From Solirubrobacterales bacterium (lineage in GTDB: Bacteria > Actinomycetota > Thermoleophilia > Solirubrobacterales > Solirubrobacteraceae), in assembly GCA_026392325.1 (NCBI GenBank), contig JAPLCH010000191.1, positions 1 to 7,965 of the forward strand: a stretch of 7,965 bases of DNA. The letters are read 5' to 3'. Numbering within the stretch: the first letter of the stretch is position 1; each line of letters starts with the position of its first letter. Of the stretch, positions 6,704-7,965 are shown in pieces. A program made the position numbers and the translations under genes. The notes beneath the pieces were generated by a model, which had not been told where the DNA came from, made no database searches, and saw only the letters and a list, made by a program, of their open reading frames with translations.

Positions 6704-6732
6704 TGTCCGGGAGTGCGTCTCGGTCCCGAACA
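6704..6732 (+). other. Hairpin in the rpsA upstream region
   Basis: TGTCCGGGA (6704-6712) can pair with TCCCGAACA (6724-6732) at eight of nine positions, with an 11-nt loop. A second possible stem, GGGGC (6748-6752) with GCCCC (6769-6773), follows. They lie in the 169-bp gap between the acyltransferase stop and rpsA. They would be in an rpsA leader only if transcription starts upstream, for example from TTGAGC (6642-6647) and TAGGGT (6664-6669), a weak pair with 16-bp spacing. I do not recognise a known riboswitch. Confidence 0.3.
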
Positions 6733-6799
6733 GGAGTCACTATTGCCGGGGCCTGAGGCACGGGAGGAGCCCCTGACGCCTTCGAATCGCCGTTCCCGC

Positions 6800-6805
6800 T
6801 AGGCT
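6800..6805 (+). promoter_or_regulatory. Candidate -10 box immediately before rpsA
   Basis: TAGGCT fits TANNNT and ends 9 nt before the rpsA ATG at 6815, predicting a transcript that starts about 0-3 nt ahead of the codon. No Shine-Dalgarno is present between it and the ATG (CACGACCTC). The nearest -35-like element, CTGACG at 6773-6778, is 21 bp away, longer than ideal. The arrangement resembles that before polA. Confidence 0.35.
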
Positions 6806-6814
6806 CACGACCTC

Positions 6815-7965
6815 ATGTCAACTACCTCACAAATCCCAACAGGTGCGAAAATCGTCGAAGGAAGCAATGGATTGCTCCTTGAAATCGACGGCAAAATCGT
6901 TCCAAACTACGAAGCAACTCTCACCGACTTCAATGAAGGCGACGTCGTCTCAGGCAAGGTCGTACGCATCGACAACGACGAGGTTCTCGTCGACATCGGT
7001 TACAAGAGTGAAGGTGTAATCCCAGCTAACGAGCTTTCAATCCGCAAGTCGGTTGATACTCACGGCGAAGTGGAGATCGGCGAAGAAGTCGACGCTCTCG
7101 TCCTCACAAAGGAAGATCAAGAGGGTCGTCTGATTCTTTCTCGCAAGCGCGCACGCTTCGAGAAGGCTTGGCGTCGAATTGAAGAAGCTGCAGAGTCCGG
7201 AGTCCCAGTTGAGGGTTCAGTGATTGAAGTTGTCAAGGGAGGCCTGATCATCGATCTCGGCGTCCGCGGCTTCCTTCCCGCCTCATTGGTCGACATCCGC
7301 CGTGTTGCAAACCTTGATGAGTTCATGGGCACGCAGATCATCTGCAAGGTGATTGAGCTCAACCGCTCACGCAACAATGTTGTGCTTTCGCGTCGCGCTG
7401 TATTGGAAGAGGAGCGCAAGGAAGTCCGCCAGACGATCCTTGACCGCCTTGAGCCCGGCAAGATCGTCGAGGGCACCGTGTCCAACATCGTTGAGTTCGG
7501 CGCATTTGTTGACCTTGAGGGAATCGACGGGCTTATTCACATCTCAGAGCTTTCCTGGTCCCATGTGAACCATCCGAGTGAGGTTGTTGCCATCGGTGAC
7601 AAGCTCAACGTGAAGGTTCTCGACATTGACCGGGAGCGTCAGCGCATCAGCCTTGGTCTCAAGCAGACCCAAGCAGATCCTTGGCAGCAGGTTGTTGACA
7701 CCTATGGTGTTGGCGATCAGACAACGGGCAAGGTCACAAAGTGCGTTCAGTTCGGAGCATTCGTTGAGATTCAGGACGGAGTCGAAGGACTCGTTCACAT
7801 CAGCGAGCTCGCAGAGCGTCACGTGGAGAACCCGCGCGAAGTTGTTGAGCCCGGCATGAACGTTCTCGTCAAGTTCCTTGAAATTGACGACGAGCGACGC
7901 AGGGTTTCGCTCTCGATGAAGCGTGCCGATGGTGAACAGCCTGAAGCCTACGCTGAGACTCCGGA
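6815..7965 (+). CDS. rpsA: 30S ribosomal protein S1 (3' end outside window)
   Basis: S1 is the mRNA-binding protein of the small ribosomal subunit. The 383 residues visible contain four S1 (OB-fold) RNA-binding domains: about 41-111 (EGDVVSGKVVRIDNDEVLVD), 130-195 (VEGSVIEVVKGGLIIDLGVR, the divergent second domain), 215-283 (VEGTVSNIVEFGAFVDLEGI) and 300-369 (TGKVTKCVQFGAFVEIQDGV). Domains 3 and 4 carry the classic FGAFV and GL(I/V)HISEL RNA-binding surface. The linker VDIRRVANLDEFMGTQ and ELNRSRNNVVLSRRAVLEEE is typical of actinobacterial S1, and its wording is nearest to Thermoleophilia as I remember them. Only a C-terminal tail is likely missing. The start ATG lacks a Shine-Dalgarno. The polA-to-rpsA neighbourhood is common in actinobacteria, where coaE often follows; that lies outside this window. 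Confidence 0.96.
   Translation, partial: MSTTSQIPTGAKIVEGSNGLLLEIDGKIVPNYEATLTDFNEGDVVSGKVVRIDNDEVLVDIGYKSEGVIPANELSIRKSVDTHGEVEIGEEVDALVLTKEDQEGRLILSRKRARFEKAWRRIEEAAESGVPVEGSVIEVVKGGLIIDLGVRGFLPASLVDIRRVANLDEFMGTQIICKVIELNRSRNNVVLSRRAVLEEERKEVRQTILDRLEPGKIVEGTVSNIVEFGAFVDLEGIDGLIHISELSWSHVNHPSEVVAIGDKLNVKVLDIDRERQRISLGLKQTQADPWQQVVDTYGVGDQTTGKVTKCVQFGAFVEIQDGVEGLVHISELAERHVENPREVVEPGMNVLVKFLEIDDERRRVSLSMKRADGEQPEAYAETP

Noticed and set aside
6781..6788. TTCGAATC, resembling a tRNA T-loop
   Set aside because: The flanking bases do not form a 5-bp T-stem, and no matching acceptor or anticodon arms are present upstream.
6674..6802. Small frame of 42 codons starting MSRSEGRETT, with GGTGG just upstream
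   Set aside because: It is short and of unremarkable composition, the ribosome site is too close, and its stop overlaps the candidate rpsA -10 box. It could be a leader peptide, but nothing supports that beyond being open.

Overview
The window looks like a chromosomal housekeeping region of an actinobacterium (Actinomycetota). The four-domain ribosomal protein S1, the ACT-domain malic enzyme and the proofreading-dead DNA polymerase I all read like those of the class Thermoleophilia. The phylum call is fairly secure. The class call comes from memory of protein wording and is only moderately secure. Base composition is moderately GC-rich, lower than usual for cultured members of that class.

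Layout. Positions 1-1027 (minus strand) hold the first 342 codons of an ACT-domain NAD-type malic enzyme, cut off by the window edge. A 134-bp divergent intergenic region (1028-1161) separates it from a plus-strand cluster: polA (1162-3743), a polytopic membrane protein resembling GT-C glycosyltransferases (3740-5395), and an acyltransferase-3 family membrane protein (5392-6645). Consecutive genes in this cluster overlap by 4 bp (ATGA, then GTGA), so they are probably one translationally coupled operon. After 169 bp of leader comes rpsA (from 6815), which runs off the window end.

The main surprise is polA, which carries two independent lesions. A perfect 17-bp tandem duplication (1840-1856 / 1857-1873) shifts the frame and splits the gene into a 5'-nuclease part (251 codons) and a Klenow-like part (622 codons). 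Removing one copy restores one uninterrupted 854-residue PolA. Separately, the Klenow-like part lacks exactly 12 residues of the near-invariant TGRLSSxxPNLQN motif, equivalent to E. coli G667-N678 and including the primer-binding arginine R668. All other polymerase motifs are present. Either polA is freshly inactivated here, or the sequence has assembly or consensus errors, or the organism uses a split and altered Pol I. Raw reads would decide.

The two envelope genes probably act together on a surface glycan or lipid (sugar transfer and O-acylation), but no substrate can be named. I see no mobile element, CRISPR array, tRNA or rRNA in the window.
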